A stretch of 64,000 nt of DNA from an uncultured Christensenellaceae bacterium. Its GTDB lineage: Bacteria; Bacillota; Clostridia; Christensenellales; UBA3700. A program made the translations under genes and the position numbers. A model generated the notes under the pieces. That model did no database searches. It was not told where the DNA came from and worked only from the letters and a program-made list of their open reading frames with translations. Below are positions 24,422-32,943 of this stretch, one piece after another. The DNA is taken from positions 1-64,000 of the forward strand of contig CAJUOU010000005.1 of assembly GCA_910588545.1 (NCBI GenBank), in the 5' to 3' direction. Numbering within the stretch: the stretch's first letter is position 1; each line of letters begins with the position of its first letter.

Positions 24422-25555
24422 ATGAAGAAGTTTTTTTATAGCTTGATTTTATTGGTTTCATTATGTGCGATTTTTACTTGCACAGGTATGACTGCCAAAG
24501 AACAGGTCATTGGCTCGGATAACTGCTATATGGTAGACTACAATAGCGGTAGAGTGCTTTACGCAAAAGGCGAAAATGAAAAAAAACCTATTGCTAGTAT
24601 GGTAAAAATAATGACTTTGCTTTTGGCTTTTGAAAATGTAGATAGCGGCAATTTGGCTTTTGACCAAAAAGTGACCATTTCGCATGATGCCGCAAGACAA
24701 GTAGGCTCGGAAATGTTTCTTGACGAAGGACAGGAATACAGTTTGTCCGATTTGATAAAAGGTATTGTAACAATGAGTGCAAATGACGCATCGGTTGCTG
24801 TAGCGGAACTTATAGCCGGAGATGAAATTTCCTTTACAAAGGTTATGAATGACAAAGCAAAAAGCTTGGGGATGAATGACACTTTGTTTGCGAATGCAAC
24901 AGGTTATCCAACTAAGGAAGAGCAATATTCAACTGCAAAAGATGTTACTTGTATGATGAGAGCACTTGCAGGACACAAGGAGTATTACAATTATTCGACT
25001 ATTTGGCTAGAGGATTATACTCATCCATCGGGAAGAGTAACACAAATGGCAAACACAAACAAATTGATTAGACATTATAAGGGTTGTGACGGAGGTAAAA
25101 CAGGTTACACAGATAGTGCTAAATATTGTTTGGCAGGTACAGCAACAAGAAATGGTATGAGAGTAGTAGGCAGTGTACTCGGAGCAAACGATTCAAAAGA
25201 AAGATTTAGAGCAATGTCAAGCCTTTTCAACTATTCTTTCAATAATTACAGCAAAGTAGTGCTTGTAAAATCCGGTTCTCCGCTTAGCATAGATGTAAAA
25301 GTTAGCGGTGGTAAAAAGGATAAATTGAGCGTAGTTGCGAAAGCTGAGCTTTCCGTACTTCAAGCAAAAGGGGAAAGCACACCTAAATTGGAATATAACA
25401 TTCCCGAAAGTGTAAAAGCTCCTATTAATTGCGGAGATAAAATCGGAGAAGTTTATGCTGTTGTAAATGGTAATAAGATTGCCGTGTGCGATGTATTGGC
25501 TGCAGAAGAAATCAAAAAAGCAAGTATTTGGGATTATGTCAAAAAAATAATGTAA
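24422..25555 (+). CDS. dacF: D-alanyl-D-alanine carboxypeptidase (DacF/PBP5 family)
   Basis: 377 residues. Signal peptide, then peptidase S11 motifs: SxxK as ASMVK (about residue 58), SxN as SAND (about residue 120), KTG as GGKTGYTD (about residue 220), and a C-terminal beta-domain (about 280-360) with an amphipathic tail. It trims the terminal D-Ala of peptidoglycan stem peptides outside the cell. dacF usually precedes spoIIAA-spoIIAB-sigF; here it is followed by a large terminator and an unrelated kinase, so the sigma-F operon is not linked. RBS GAGGTGAG, 70 bases after the deoB-like gene. Confidence 0.93.
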   Translation: MKKFFYSLILLVSLCAIFTCTGMTAKEQVIGSDNCYMVDYNSGRVLYAKGENEKKPIASMVKIMTLLLAFENVDSGNLAFDQKVTISHDAARQVGSEMFLDEGQEYSLSDLIKGIVTMSANDASVAVAELIAGDEISFTKVMNDKAKSLGMNDTLFANATGYPTKEEQYSTAKDVTCMMRALAGHKEYYNYSTIWLEDYTHPSGRVTQMANTNKLIRHYKGCDGGKTGYTDSAKYCLAGTATRNGMRVVGSVLGANDSKERFRAMSSLFNYSFNNYSKVVLVKSGSPLSIDVKVSGGKKDKLSVVAKAELSVLQAKGESTPKLEYNIPESVKAPINCGDKIGEVYAVVNGNKIAVCDVLAAEEIKKASIWDYVKKIM

Positions 25556-25565
25556 TTAAGTTAAA

Positions 25566-25607
25566 CAAACTAAAATAAACAAGCAAACGCTTGTTTATTT
25601 TAGTTTG
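25566..25607 (+). terminator. Large perfect hairpin after dacF
   Basis: Perfect 18-bp inverted repeat (25566-25583 with 25590-25607) and a 6-base loop. The run of Ts is short, but the stem is long enough to act as a terminator or transcript-stabilising structure. The rest of 25608-25800 is AT-rich with nothing recognisable. Confidence 0.7.
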
Positions 25608-25800
25608 AAACATTTAATAGATATATAATTAAAATTTTATGTTTGATATATTTAGTAAATTATTATCTTTAAATTAATTAATATCGATTTTCGAGGCTTT
25701 TTTATTAATATTTTTAAGTAATGCTAATAAAAATATTGTTGTATTAAAAGTGCTTTTTGATTTAAAAAATTAAATATATTAAAATATTATAATTAAAATG

Positions 25801-25830
25801 TTTACATTTGCCGTTTTAATATGTTATAAT
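25801..25830 (+). promoter_or_regulatory. Promoter of the FGGY kinase operon
   Basis: TTTACA (25801-25806), an 18-base spacer, TATAAT (25825-25830). Confidence 0.55.
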
Positions 25831-25863
25831 AATTACGATTAATTTTTTACGGGAGATAAGGTT

Positions 25864-27423
25864 ATGGGCGAAAAATTGGTTTTGGTATTTGATGTCGGAA
25901 CTCAAAGCACACGTGCTTTTTTGTTTAATAAAAGCGGTGAAGCTGTTTGCGGACATAAAGTCGAAACCGAGCCTTTTTATTCCACCAAAGTCGGTTATGC
26001 GGAAAAGAATACCAAAGATTATTGGGATGCAGTTGTAAATGCTGCTCAAGGTCTTAAAAGCAAAGCAGGAGATTTGTGGAATGATATTATTGCTATGTCC
26101 ATTACTTCCATAAGAGGTACTTATGCTTTTTTGGACGAAAACTGCGAGCCCGTAAGACCAACGATAACATGGCTTGACCAACGTCTTGCCAAACCTAAAC
26201 AAAAATTTCCTATTGTGTATCTTGCATTATATAAAATATCGGGCATGTATAGGACTGCGCTTAAACAGCGTAGGATGGCACCTTCAACTTGGGTAAAGGA
26301 AAATCAGCCTGAAATATGGAAAAAGACTAAATATTTTACTTTGGTATCTGCATATCTCAATTTTAAACTTAGCGGTAGGCTTTGTGACTGTACCGCATCA
26401 CAAGCAAGCAGATTGCCGTATAATTATAAAAAAGAAAGATGGCAAAAATCTTACGAACTTACATGCACCGTTTACAATGTGGAAAGGGATAAACTTTGCG
26501 AACTTGTAAAACCGGGAGATGTTATAGGTACAATATCAAAGGAAGTAAGCGAAATCACGGGTATTCCCGAGGGACTTGAGATAATTGCTACGGGCAGTGA
26601 TAAGGCATGCGAGACTTTGGGGACGGGTGCATTGAGAAAAGATGTTGCATCTATAAGCTTTGGCACTACGGCTACTCTACAAATAACTACAAAAAAATAT
26701 GTAGAGCCGCAAAAGTATATGCCTGCTTACAACAGTGTGGTAAGAGGGTACTTTAATCCCGAAATTCAAATTTTCAGGGGATTTTGGATGGTAACGTGGT
26801 TTAAAAAACAATTTGGCCACGAAGAGGAAAAAATTGCGGAAGATATAGGCGTGCCAACCGAGCGTGTATTGGATAAAAGCTTGGATGATATTCCTGCTGG
26901 AAGCAACGGGCTTATGTTGCAACCATATTGGGCACCTGGACTTAAAATTCCCGAGGCAAAAGGCACCATAATAGGCTTTAATGATTGTCATACAAAAGCA
27001 CATGTGTATAAATCTATTGTAGAGGGGATAGGCTATGCTTTGTACGAAGGTATGGTATACTTGGAAAAAAAGAGCGGTCAAAAAATAAACAAAATTTCCG
27101 TATCGGGCGGCGGCTCTCAAAGCGATGCAATTTGCAAAATAACCGCTGATATGTTCGGAAAGCCTGTTTATCGTGTTCAGACTTTTGAAACAAGCGGATT
27201 GGGTGCTGCAATGATTGCATTTGTTGCAAAAGGCGAATTTAAAAATTTTGAAGAGTGTAATAAGGCTATGGTACATTTTAAAGATGAATTTAAGCCTAAT
27301 ATGCAAAACCATAAGATTTACAAAAATTTGTTTAACAAGGTGTATAAGGATATTTATCCGCAATTACGACCATTATATTTAAAACTTTACGAAATTGTAA
27401 ACGAGGAAACCAATGAAATATAA
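25864..27423 (+). CDS. FGGY-family carbohydrate kinase
   Basis: 519 residues of the FGGY sugar-kinase family (ASKHA fold). N-terminal FDVGTQSTRAFLF binds ATP phosphate, ITSIRGT-AFLD and TWLDQR are in the substrate-binding lobe, and SGGGSQSD with ETSGLGAAMIA lie in the C-terminal lobe. Substrate could be glycerol, xylulose or another polyol; it is not a clear GlpK or XylB. Its stop overlaps the next gene (start 27413) by 11 bases, so kinase and flavoprotein are co-translated. That pairing suggests phosphorylation of a three-carbon or sugar substrate linked to the flavoprotein reaction. Confidence 0.88.
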   Translation: MGEKLVLVFDVGTQSTRAFLFNKSGEAVCGHKVETEPFYSTKVGYAEKNTKDYWDAVVNAAQGLKSKAGDLWNDIIAMSITSIRGTYAFLDENCEPVRPTITWLDQRLAKPKQKFPIVYLALYKISGMYRTALKQRRMAPSTWVKENQPEIWKKTKYFTLVSAYLNFKLSGRLCDCTASQASRLPYNYKKERWQKSYELTCTVYNVERDKLCELVKPGDVIGTISKEVSEITGIPEGLEIIATGSDKACETLGTGALRKDVASISFGTTATLQITTKKYVEPQKYMPAYNSVVRGYFNPEIQIFRGFWMVTWFKKQFGHEEEKIAEDIGVPTERVLDKSLDDIPAGSNGLMLQPYWAPGLKIPEAKGTIIGFNDCHTKAHVYKSIVEGIGYALYEGMVYLEKKSGQKINKISVSGGGSQSDAICKITADMFGKPVYRVQTFETSGLGAAMIAFVAKGEFKNFEECNKAMVHFKDEFKPNMQNHKIYKNLFNKVYKDIYPQLRPLYLKLYEIVNEETNEI

Positions 27424-29074
27424 AGAGTTTAAACCGAATTGGAATGTTGGGACGGATAGTGAAGATAGTTACCGCACTATGTTTAGGTGGGGTAACCCTG
27501 AGCATGCCTCCGAGCCAACTGAAGAGTTTTATAATTTTGTTAAAGAAAAATTGTCTTTGTCGGATGAAGACTTTATGCTTCCGACTAGTCAAGGGGAAAA
27601 TGTTGTAGATGTGGAAATACCTATAAAAATGTCCAAAACTCACATAAAAGAGTTTGAGGATATAGTCGGTAAGATAAATGTTGCTACCGATAGCTTATCG
27701 AGGATAAAAGCATGCTATGCAAAAGGCGTACTTGACAGCATGAGACTAAGAAATGAGATTTTGGAAAATTTGCCAGATGCCGTCATATCTCCAAGTTCGG
27801 AAGAACAGTTGCTTATGATTGTAAAATACTGCTATAAAAACAATATACCTATTTACGTTATGGGTGGCGGTACAAATATTACAAGAAGTAGTGAAAATAT
27901 CCGCGGCGGTATTAAAATAAATTTGAAAAGGAATTTGAATAAAGTAATTTCCTTTAGTGCGATTGACCAAACAGTTACCGTTATGGCGGGAATAACGGGG
28001 CCGCAGTTGGAAGAAATTTTGAACAATGCAAACGAATATTTTACAAATGTCAATAGCAGATATACGATTGGACATATTCCCGATTCCTTTGAATTTTCAA
28101 CTGTAGGAGGTTGGATTGCAAGCCGTAGCACAGGTCAAAACAGTATGAGATACGGCGGTATAGACGATATTTTGCTATCCGCAAGATACATTACACCGAA
28201 AGGTATTTTGGAGACAGATGTTTGTACAAGGGATAGCTGTTTGCCTGCAATAGACGAGATTATGCTTGGCAGTGAGGGTAGGTTTGGTATTTTGGTAAGC
28301 TGTACCCTTAAGGTGAGAAAGTATACTTACGAAACCAAAAAAGCTTTTTCATATATGTTCAAAAATTGGGAGGCAGCAGTAACTTGTGCGAGAGAACTTG
28401 TTCAAAGAGAGACTTGTGCACCTAGTTTTTTAAGAGTTTGCGATAAAGGCAGTACAGAGATAATAGCAAAAATGAGCCGCCTTGTATCCAAAGGAATTTT
28501 GGGGCTTCGTATACGCGGAGAAAATGAGGAAAACAAATGTTTGTTGATTGGTTATACTGAGGGGGACAAATCTTTTGCTCAATTTAACCGTAGGGCGATT
28601 GGTAGGGTGTGCACACGTTTCGGCGGAGTAAGTGCAACTTCTTACTTGAACAGAAAGTGGGATAAAACTCGTTTTAACGACGCCTATATACGAGATATAT
28701 TGCAAGACTATTCTATTGTAGTGGATAAGTTTGTTTGCCCTGTAAAATGGTCGGAATTGCAGGAGGTATATTCTATAGCTGTCGATTATTTTAACGATAA
28801 CGGAGTTATGAATATGATTTATTTGCAAGATATAAGCACTTACGGCGCTCAAATGATAATTTCTTATGCTAGGAAATATTCGGATATCAACGAATATAAA
28901 AATTTTCATAACGATACATTGGATATGCTTATTATGGCGGGAGTAAAATGTCCTCATTCCTATTCAATCGGAAGAACAAATGACAGAACGATTTATAACC
29001 TTGATGAAATTTATGTTTTGCTTATGAAAACTATTAAAAAGCAGTTGGATTCAAAAAATATTTTAAACCCGTAA
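27413..29074 (+). CDS. Alkyldihydroxyacetonephosphate-synthase-like FAD protein
   Basis: 553 residues: FAD-binding type 4 (VAO/PCMH) domain with VMGGGTNITRS and the strongly AGPS-like block PDSFEFSTVGGWIASRSTGQNS-MRYGGIDD in parts, then an FAD-oxidase C-terminal domain. AGPS swaps the acyl chain of acyl-DHAP for a fatty alcohol in ether-lipid synthesis. The Tyr of the STYGAQMI segment is kept, but the essential His-His-His run near the C-terminus is PHSYSIG here, so the chemistry may differ. It has no obvious membrane span. Coupled with an FGGY kinase. It could be a bacterial AGPS variant or a related phospho-polyol oxidoreductase. Confidence 0.75.
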   Translation: MKYKEFKPNWNVGTDSEDSYRTMFRWGNPEHASEPTEEFYNFVKEKLSLSDEDFMLPTSQGENVVDVEIPIKMSKTHIKEFEDIVGKINVATDSLSRIKACYAKGVLDSMRLRNEILENLPDAVISPSSEEQLLMIVKYCYKNNIPIYVMGGGTNITRSSENIRGGIKINLKRNLNKVISFSAIDQTVTVMAGITGPQLEEILNNANEYFTNVNSRYTIGHIPDSFEFSTVGGWIASRSTGQNSMRYGGIDDILLSARYITPKGILETDVCTRDSCLPAIDEIMLGSEGRFGILVSCTLKVRKYTYETKKAFSYMFKNWEAAVTCARELVQRETCAPSFLRVCDKGSTEIIAKMSRLVSKGILGLRIRGENEENKCLLIGYTEGDKSFAQFNRRAIGRVCTRFGGVSATSYLNRKWDKTRFNDAYIRDILQDYSIVVDKFVCPVKWSELQEVYSIAVDYFNDNGVMNMIYLQDISTYGAQMIISYARKYSDINEYKNFHNDTLDMLIMAGVKCPHSYSIGRTNDRTIYNLDEIYVLLMKTIKKQLDSKNILNP

Positions 29075-29101
29075 AATTTAAAATAATTTAAAAAATTTTT
29101 G

Positions 29102-29133
29102 GCTTGTTAAGTTATATTTAACAAGCTTTTTTT
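29102..29133 (+). terminator. Terminator after the AGPS-like gene
   Basis: Perfect 9-bp hairpin (29102-29110 with 29118-29126) followed by seven Ts. Confidence 0.9.
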
Positions 29134-29290
29134 ATTGTCAATTTTACAATAAAGAATAATTTAATATTTTTGAAAAAATTGTCATAAAAATATTGCAAGT
29201 TAAAAATTGCATATTATCATATAAGTAGTGGGTAAAATGCAGGTAAAATATGACATTTTTTGACATTATTCGAAAAATTTAGCATTTGAC

Positions 29291-29339
29291 TTGACATTCA
29301 ATAATATTCAATATATAATAATTGAATATTATTGAATGT
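29291..29339 (+). promoter_or_regulatory. Consensus promoter inside a perfect 19-bp inverted repeat
   Basis: TTGACA (29291-29296), a 17-base spacer, TATAAT (29314-29319). A perfect inverted repeat of 19 bp arms (29294-29312 and 29321-29339) with an 8-base spacer covers it from the -35 box to past the start point. Each arm holds two ATTCAAT words (29296, 29306; mirrored at 29321, 29331) 10 bp apart, which puts them on one face of the helix. It looks like a double-dimer operator. Confidence 0.85.
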
Positions 29340-29356
29340 AAAAATTGGAGGCGAAA

Positions 29357-29932
29357 ATGGAAAACTTCTTATGGCAAAAAACTTTATTGGACATGTATAA
29401 TAGTTTTGATAGAAATGTGATTATGTCAGACAATAAATTCAATCGGTTGGTGGCTAAGTCAATGTATAACAATAATACATATTTATTATATAGTGAAATG
29501 GTATCTTCCATGACAAGGAAAAATAATTGCATGCTTGCAAAAGCTATTGTAGATAATGCTTTGGAAAAATTGCGAAAAACAAACAACAATATACTTGATT
29601 TTTATTACAGGTTAAAACTTTCGTTTAAAGAAATTGCGGAAAAAGAGCAGATAAATATCAGACAGGTATTTCGCAATTTTGACAAAGAACTTGCTACATT
29701 TGCCTATTATTTAACCGAACAGGGGTACGATAGTACTGCTATTATGAAAGAATTTAGTAAAGATAATTTGTTTTTATCTAATTATACCAGATTGGAAATA
29801 AAGGTCAACAATAAAGCCAAATTCAGTATTCAAATGGCAGAAAATTATGTCGACGAAGATTTTAATCACTATAAACAAGAGCCTAAATTTGCCAAAGACG
29901 ATTTTGTTTTCCTTGAAGCCGTATGTGATTGA
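29357..29932 (+). CDS. Small helix-turn-helix protein, sigma-region-4-like
   Basis: 191 residues. A central sigma-70 region-4-like HTH is visible: LDFYYRLKLSFKEIAEKEQINIRQVFR (about residues 80-106, seen in parts), preceded and followed by helices. No region 2 is present, so it is not a full sigma factor; ArpU/RinA-like phage activators and small autorepressors have a similar layout. ATG 29357 is preferred over TTG 29345 because GGAGGC precedes it. The promoter is wrapped by a perfect operator, so self-repression is the simplest guess. It ends in a terminator and lies 1 kb upstream of the phage-type operon. Confidence 0.6.
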   Translation: MENFLWQKTLLDMYNSFDRNVIMSDNKFNRLVAKSMYNNNTYLLYSEMVSSMTRKNNCMLAKAIVDNALEKLRKTNNNILDFYYRLKLSFKEIAEKEQINIRQVFRNFDKELATFAYYLTEQGYDSTAIMKEFSKDNLFLSNYTRLEIKVNNKAKFSIQMAENYVDEDFNHYKQEPKFAKDDFVFLEAVCD

Positions 29933-29952
29933 AATAAAATGAATGCGAATAA

Positions 29953-29982
29953 AAATAACACTCATGAGAGTGTTATTTTTTA
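29953..29982. terminator. Bidirectional terminator
   Basis: Inverted repeat 29953-29963 with 29968-29978 followed by Ts. It separates the HTH gene and the convergent SH3-like gene. Confidence 0.85.
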
Positions 29983-30007
29983 ATTGTAAATTTTGTTTTT
30001 TTGCTTT

Positions 30008-30793
30008 TTAAAAATCATAAAAATCGTCTACGCTGCTTTTCTTTTTTTTACTTGTGGGTTTAAATAGTAAAAATATAACTACTACAACTACAACGCAAAG
30101 CGTTATTATCAAAACAACTCTTGTTATGGTTGCTTTGTTTATACTTGTTGTGGGGGCGGTCGGATTATCGGGTGTAAGTCCAGGCAATGATGTTTCGTTA
30201 TCCGGATTTATCGGATTTGGGTTGGGCGTGTAAATTATCGTTGGAGAACAAAAATTTTTAGGAACATAGCCGACAGTGGAATCCGCAAGTTTTGCAAGTA
30301 TATAAGTTCCGTTTTCGGAATAGGCGATGAAATCTAACTTATCGTTATTTTTAAGTTTTTGACATTCGGTTTTATTGGAGTTGATATTAAAAAACATCAA
30401 CAAATCATATTCTTTTTCCGAATAAGCAGTTAGCTTGCTGTTGCTTATAAAAAATGGTGTGGTTACGTTATTAATAGATTTTTTGCTCAGTGCAGAGGAT
30501 GGTACAAGACCTGTAATTCCGTTATATATAACATATCTATAGGTAATATCGTTTATAACAACATCGGGATTACCTGTAGCCTCCACATAATAAGTTGAAT
30601 TTAATTGTATATTGCCGTTTATTTTTTGACCTTCGGGTATTAAAATGGTGTTTTGTTTTATATAGTAATAACTTTTTATTTCGCCCTCTGCATAAGCGAC
30701 ATGCGATGCTATAAATGGTGCAGAGCATACAAACAATATGGCAAAAGCGATAAAAGCATTTAATATCAAATTTTTGACGGATATTTTTTTCAT
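30008..30793 (-). CDS. SH3-like membrane-anchored exported protein
   Basis: 261 residues: signal peptide, an extracytoplasmic region of two SH3-like beta modules (YRYVIYNGITGLVPSSAL; AKLADSTVGYVPKNF), a Pro/Asn-rich spacer (about 195-215), one C-terminal membrane span (VVLIITLCVVVVVVIFLLF) and a basic cytoplasmic tail. Layout matches the C-terminal part of the much larger protein at 47644-50133, so both belong to one host envelope family. Function unknown. It is divergent from the terminase gene with 133 bases between. Confidence 0.7.
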   Translation of the reverse strand: MKKISVKNLILNAFIAFAILFVCSAPFIASHVAYAEGEIKSYYYIKQNTILIPEGQKINGNIQLNSTYYVEATGNPDVVINDITYRYVIYNGITGLVPSSALSKKSINNVTTPFFISNSKLTAYSEKEYDLLMFFNINSNKTECQKLKNNDKLDFIAYSENGTYILAKLADSTVGYVPKNFCSPTIIYTPNPNPINPDNETSLPGLTPDNPTAPTTSINKATITRVVLIITLCVVVVVVIFLLFKPTSKKKKSSVDDFYDF

Positions 30794-30929
30794 AAATTAC
30801 TCTCCTATTGTTGAGTTAGAGATATTTTAACAAGAAAATTCAAAAAAAACTTTCCAATTATAAAAAAAATTGTCATAAATAGCTTGATTATTACAAAAAC
30901 GGCTTAAAAATGTTTATAGGAGGATTTTG

Positions 30930-32360
30930 ATGGGGCAAGATGTGAACAGCATTGTAAAAAAAATACTGAGTATTGAGAAAGAAGAACTTAGACGACAAAA
31001 TAAAAATCGCTTGCTTTTTTACAATACAGGCGAAAAAATACATAAAAAACAAATGGAATTTCACAAATGCCCAAAGCGTAACAGATGGGTATTTGGGGGC
31101 AACCGCAGTGGCAAGACAGAGTGCGGTGCGGTAGAAACTATTTGGTGGGCAAGGGGAAATCATCCGTATAGAGAAAATCGAGCAAATACTATCGGATGGG
31201 TGGTTTCGCTTTCTTATGAAGTGCAGCGGGATGTCGCTCAAGCAAAAATTTTACACTATCTCAATCCCGATTGGATAGAAGATATTGTAATGATGTCCGG
31301 ACGTAAAGGGGCACCTGAGTATGGTATTATTGACCATATAGTAATTAAAAATGTATTCGGCGGACTATCCAAAATAGGTTTTAAAAGCTGTGACCAAGGC
31401 AGAGAAAAATTTCAAGGAACATCGCTCGACTATGTTTGGTTTGACGAAGAGCCCCCTTATGACATATATGAAGAATGTATAATGCGTGTGCTTGACAGGC
31501 GCGGAGAAGTATGGGGAACTATGACGCCGCTAAAAGGACTTACTTGGGTTTACGAAGAAATTTATTTGAATAAATCCAATAATCCCGAAGTATGGCATAT
31601 ACACATAGAATGGGCGGATAACCCTTTTTTGAATAAAAAAGAGGTGGAACTGCTTACAAAAACTTTAAGCAGTGATTCTGTAGACAGCAGACGGTTTGGT
31701 AACTTTTCTGCGAATAGCGGACTTGTTTATCCCGAATTTGACAGTAATATGCATATTGTAGAGCCTTTTCCCGTGCCAAGCGAATGGCAGGACAATATCG
31801 CAATCGACCCTGGGCTTAACAATCCGTTGGCTTGTCTGTTTTTTGCGGTAGACTATGACGGAAACATTTATGTAGTAGGCGAGCATTATGAAGCAGGGAG
31901 GGATATTGAGTATCATACCGAAAAGATTTTTGCCTTGGCAGATAAACTTAATTGGCATAGGGACAGTAAAGGGAGACTTTCAGCTTTGATAGATAGTGCA
32001 AGTAAGCAGCATACCCTTGCATACAGCAAAAGCGTTGCCGAATTGTTTTATGAAAAGGGGATAGTTGTTAATCCTAATGTAAATAAGGATATGTTTAGTG
32101 GGATTGCAAGAGTAAAAGAGTACTTGAAAGCTCGTCCGCAAAAATTATTTATTTTTAAAAATTGTGTCAACTTGATACGTGAGTTAAAGTCATATTGGTG
32201 GTCTAACGGGGACAATCCAAAAAAAGTTGATGACCACACATTGGATGCTTTAAGGTATTATATTATGACAAAGCCGTCGCTTAACGAAGCTAAATTTAAA
32301 GAGCTAAGTGAAATTGAAAAAGATAAAAGCAAGCTAATGCGAAGATTAAGAAGATTGTAA
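30930..32360 (+). CDS. terL: Phage terminase large subunit
   Basis: 476 residues. ATPase domain: Walker A GGNRSGKT (residues 56-63), Walker B DYVWFDEEPP (about 168-177), then TMTPLKG coupling motif. C-terminal RNase-H-like nuclease: AIDPGLNNP, LIDSASKQ, and DHTLDALRYY, which supply the acidic metal ligands. All key residues look intact. It translocates DNA into a procapsid and cuts it. ATG 30930 follows AGGAGG; TTG 30927 is an alternative. It is the first gene of the head-packaging operon. Confidence 0.93.
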   Translation: MGQDVNSIVKKILSIEKEELRRQNKNRLLFYNTGEKIHKKQMEFHKCPKRNRWVFGGNRSGKTECGAVETIWWARGNHPYRENRANTIGWVVSLSYEVQRDVAQAKILHYLNPDWIEDIVMMSGRKGAPEYGIIDHIVIKNVFGGLSKIGFKSCDQGREKFQGTSLDYVWFDEEPPYDIYEECIMRVLDRRGEVWGTMTPLKGLTWVYEEIYLNKSNNPEVWHIHIEWADNPFLNKKEVELLTKTLSSDSVDSRRFGNFSANSGLVYPEFDSNMHIVEPFPVPSEWQDNIAIDPGLNNPLACLFFAVDYDGNIYVVGEHYEAGRDIEYHTEKIFALADKLNWHRDSKGRLSALIDSASKQHTLAYSKSVAELFYEKGIVVNPNVNKDMFSGIARVKEYLKARPQKLFIFKNCVNLIRELKSYWWSNGDNPKKVDDHTLDALRYYIMTKPSLNEAKFKELSEIEKDKSKLMRRLRRL

Positions 32361-32429
32361 AAGTAAAATATGTGTGCGTAGTTGCAAAAAATTATGATTT
32401 GTTATTGTGTAGGCAATTAAGAGGAATGT

Positions 32430-32753
32430 ATGACTGTAAAAAAAAGTAAACGTGACACTATGCTGGAAACTTTATATAAAAAAGGCATGGGGTATCAAAC
32501 GGAAGAAATAGTTGAGGAGTACGCAGGCGAAGATAAGGGAGGCGAGCTGTTAAAAAGAAAAGTAACGGTTAAAAGTGTTCCTCCCGATGTCGCAGCGTTG
32601 AAAGCGTATTTGGAAATTTCAAAGCAAGATGAAGAATTTAACAATTTGAGTGACAGCGAATTATATGCCGAAAAAATCAGATTGCTGAAGTTATTAAAAA
32701 AATTGGAGGATAAAAATGAAGTTAGCAAATCTCAAAGTAAAAGTAAGGTGTGA
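32430..32753 (+). CDS. Small phage protein, possible terminase small subunit remnant
   Basis: 107 residues, charged. The segment VTVKSVPPDVAALKAYLE resembles the C-terminal part of small terminase subunits that recruits the large subunit, and a late helix (KIRLLKLLKKLEDK) may oligomerise. The usual N-terminal DNA-binding HTH is short or absent. It follows terL (unusual order: the small subunit usually precedes) with RBS AGAGG. The start of the next gene lies 38 bases inside it. The call is tentative. Confidence 0.45.
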   Translation: MTVKKSKRDTMLETLYKKGMGYQTEEIVEEYAGEDKGGELLKRKVTVKSVPPDVAALKAYLEISKQDEEFNNLSDSELYAEKIRLLKLLKKLEDKNEVSKSQSKSKV

Positions 32754-32943
32754 TTTCGGACTTTGCAAAAATCAAGCAAAATACGAAATATTCGAGGACG
32801 GAGTACTATCAAGACGCAAAATATATTTATGCGAGGAATGTGCAAAAGAATTGTTCGAATTGCTTACCAAGGAATTTGTTCCCAAAAGTCCGATGAACGT
32901 TATTAATCGCTCGGTAAAAAGACAAGGAGAAAAATTGCAATGA
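32716..32943 (+). CDS. Small zinc-ribbon-like phage protein
   Basis: 75 residues. Cys pairs in RCDFGLCKNQAKY and YLCEECAKELF form a plausible zinc ribbon. It overlaps the preceding gene by 38 bases in another frame and the portal gene by 4 bases (ATGA), with GGAGGA before its ATG. No family name recognised; its place between terminase and portal suggests a packaging or portal-assembly accessory. Confidence 0.6.
   Translation: MKLANLKVKVRCDFGLCKNQAKYEIFEDGVLSRRKIYLCEECAKELFELLTKEFVPKSPMNVINRSVKRQGEKLQ

Noticed and set aside
26677..28957. Long antisense open frames opposite the FGGY kinase and AGPS-like genes
   Set aside because: Shadow frames with no recognisable domain; the sense proteins are well conserved.
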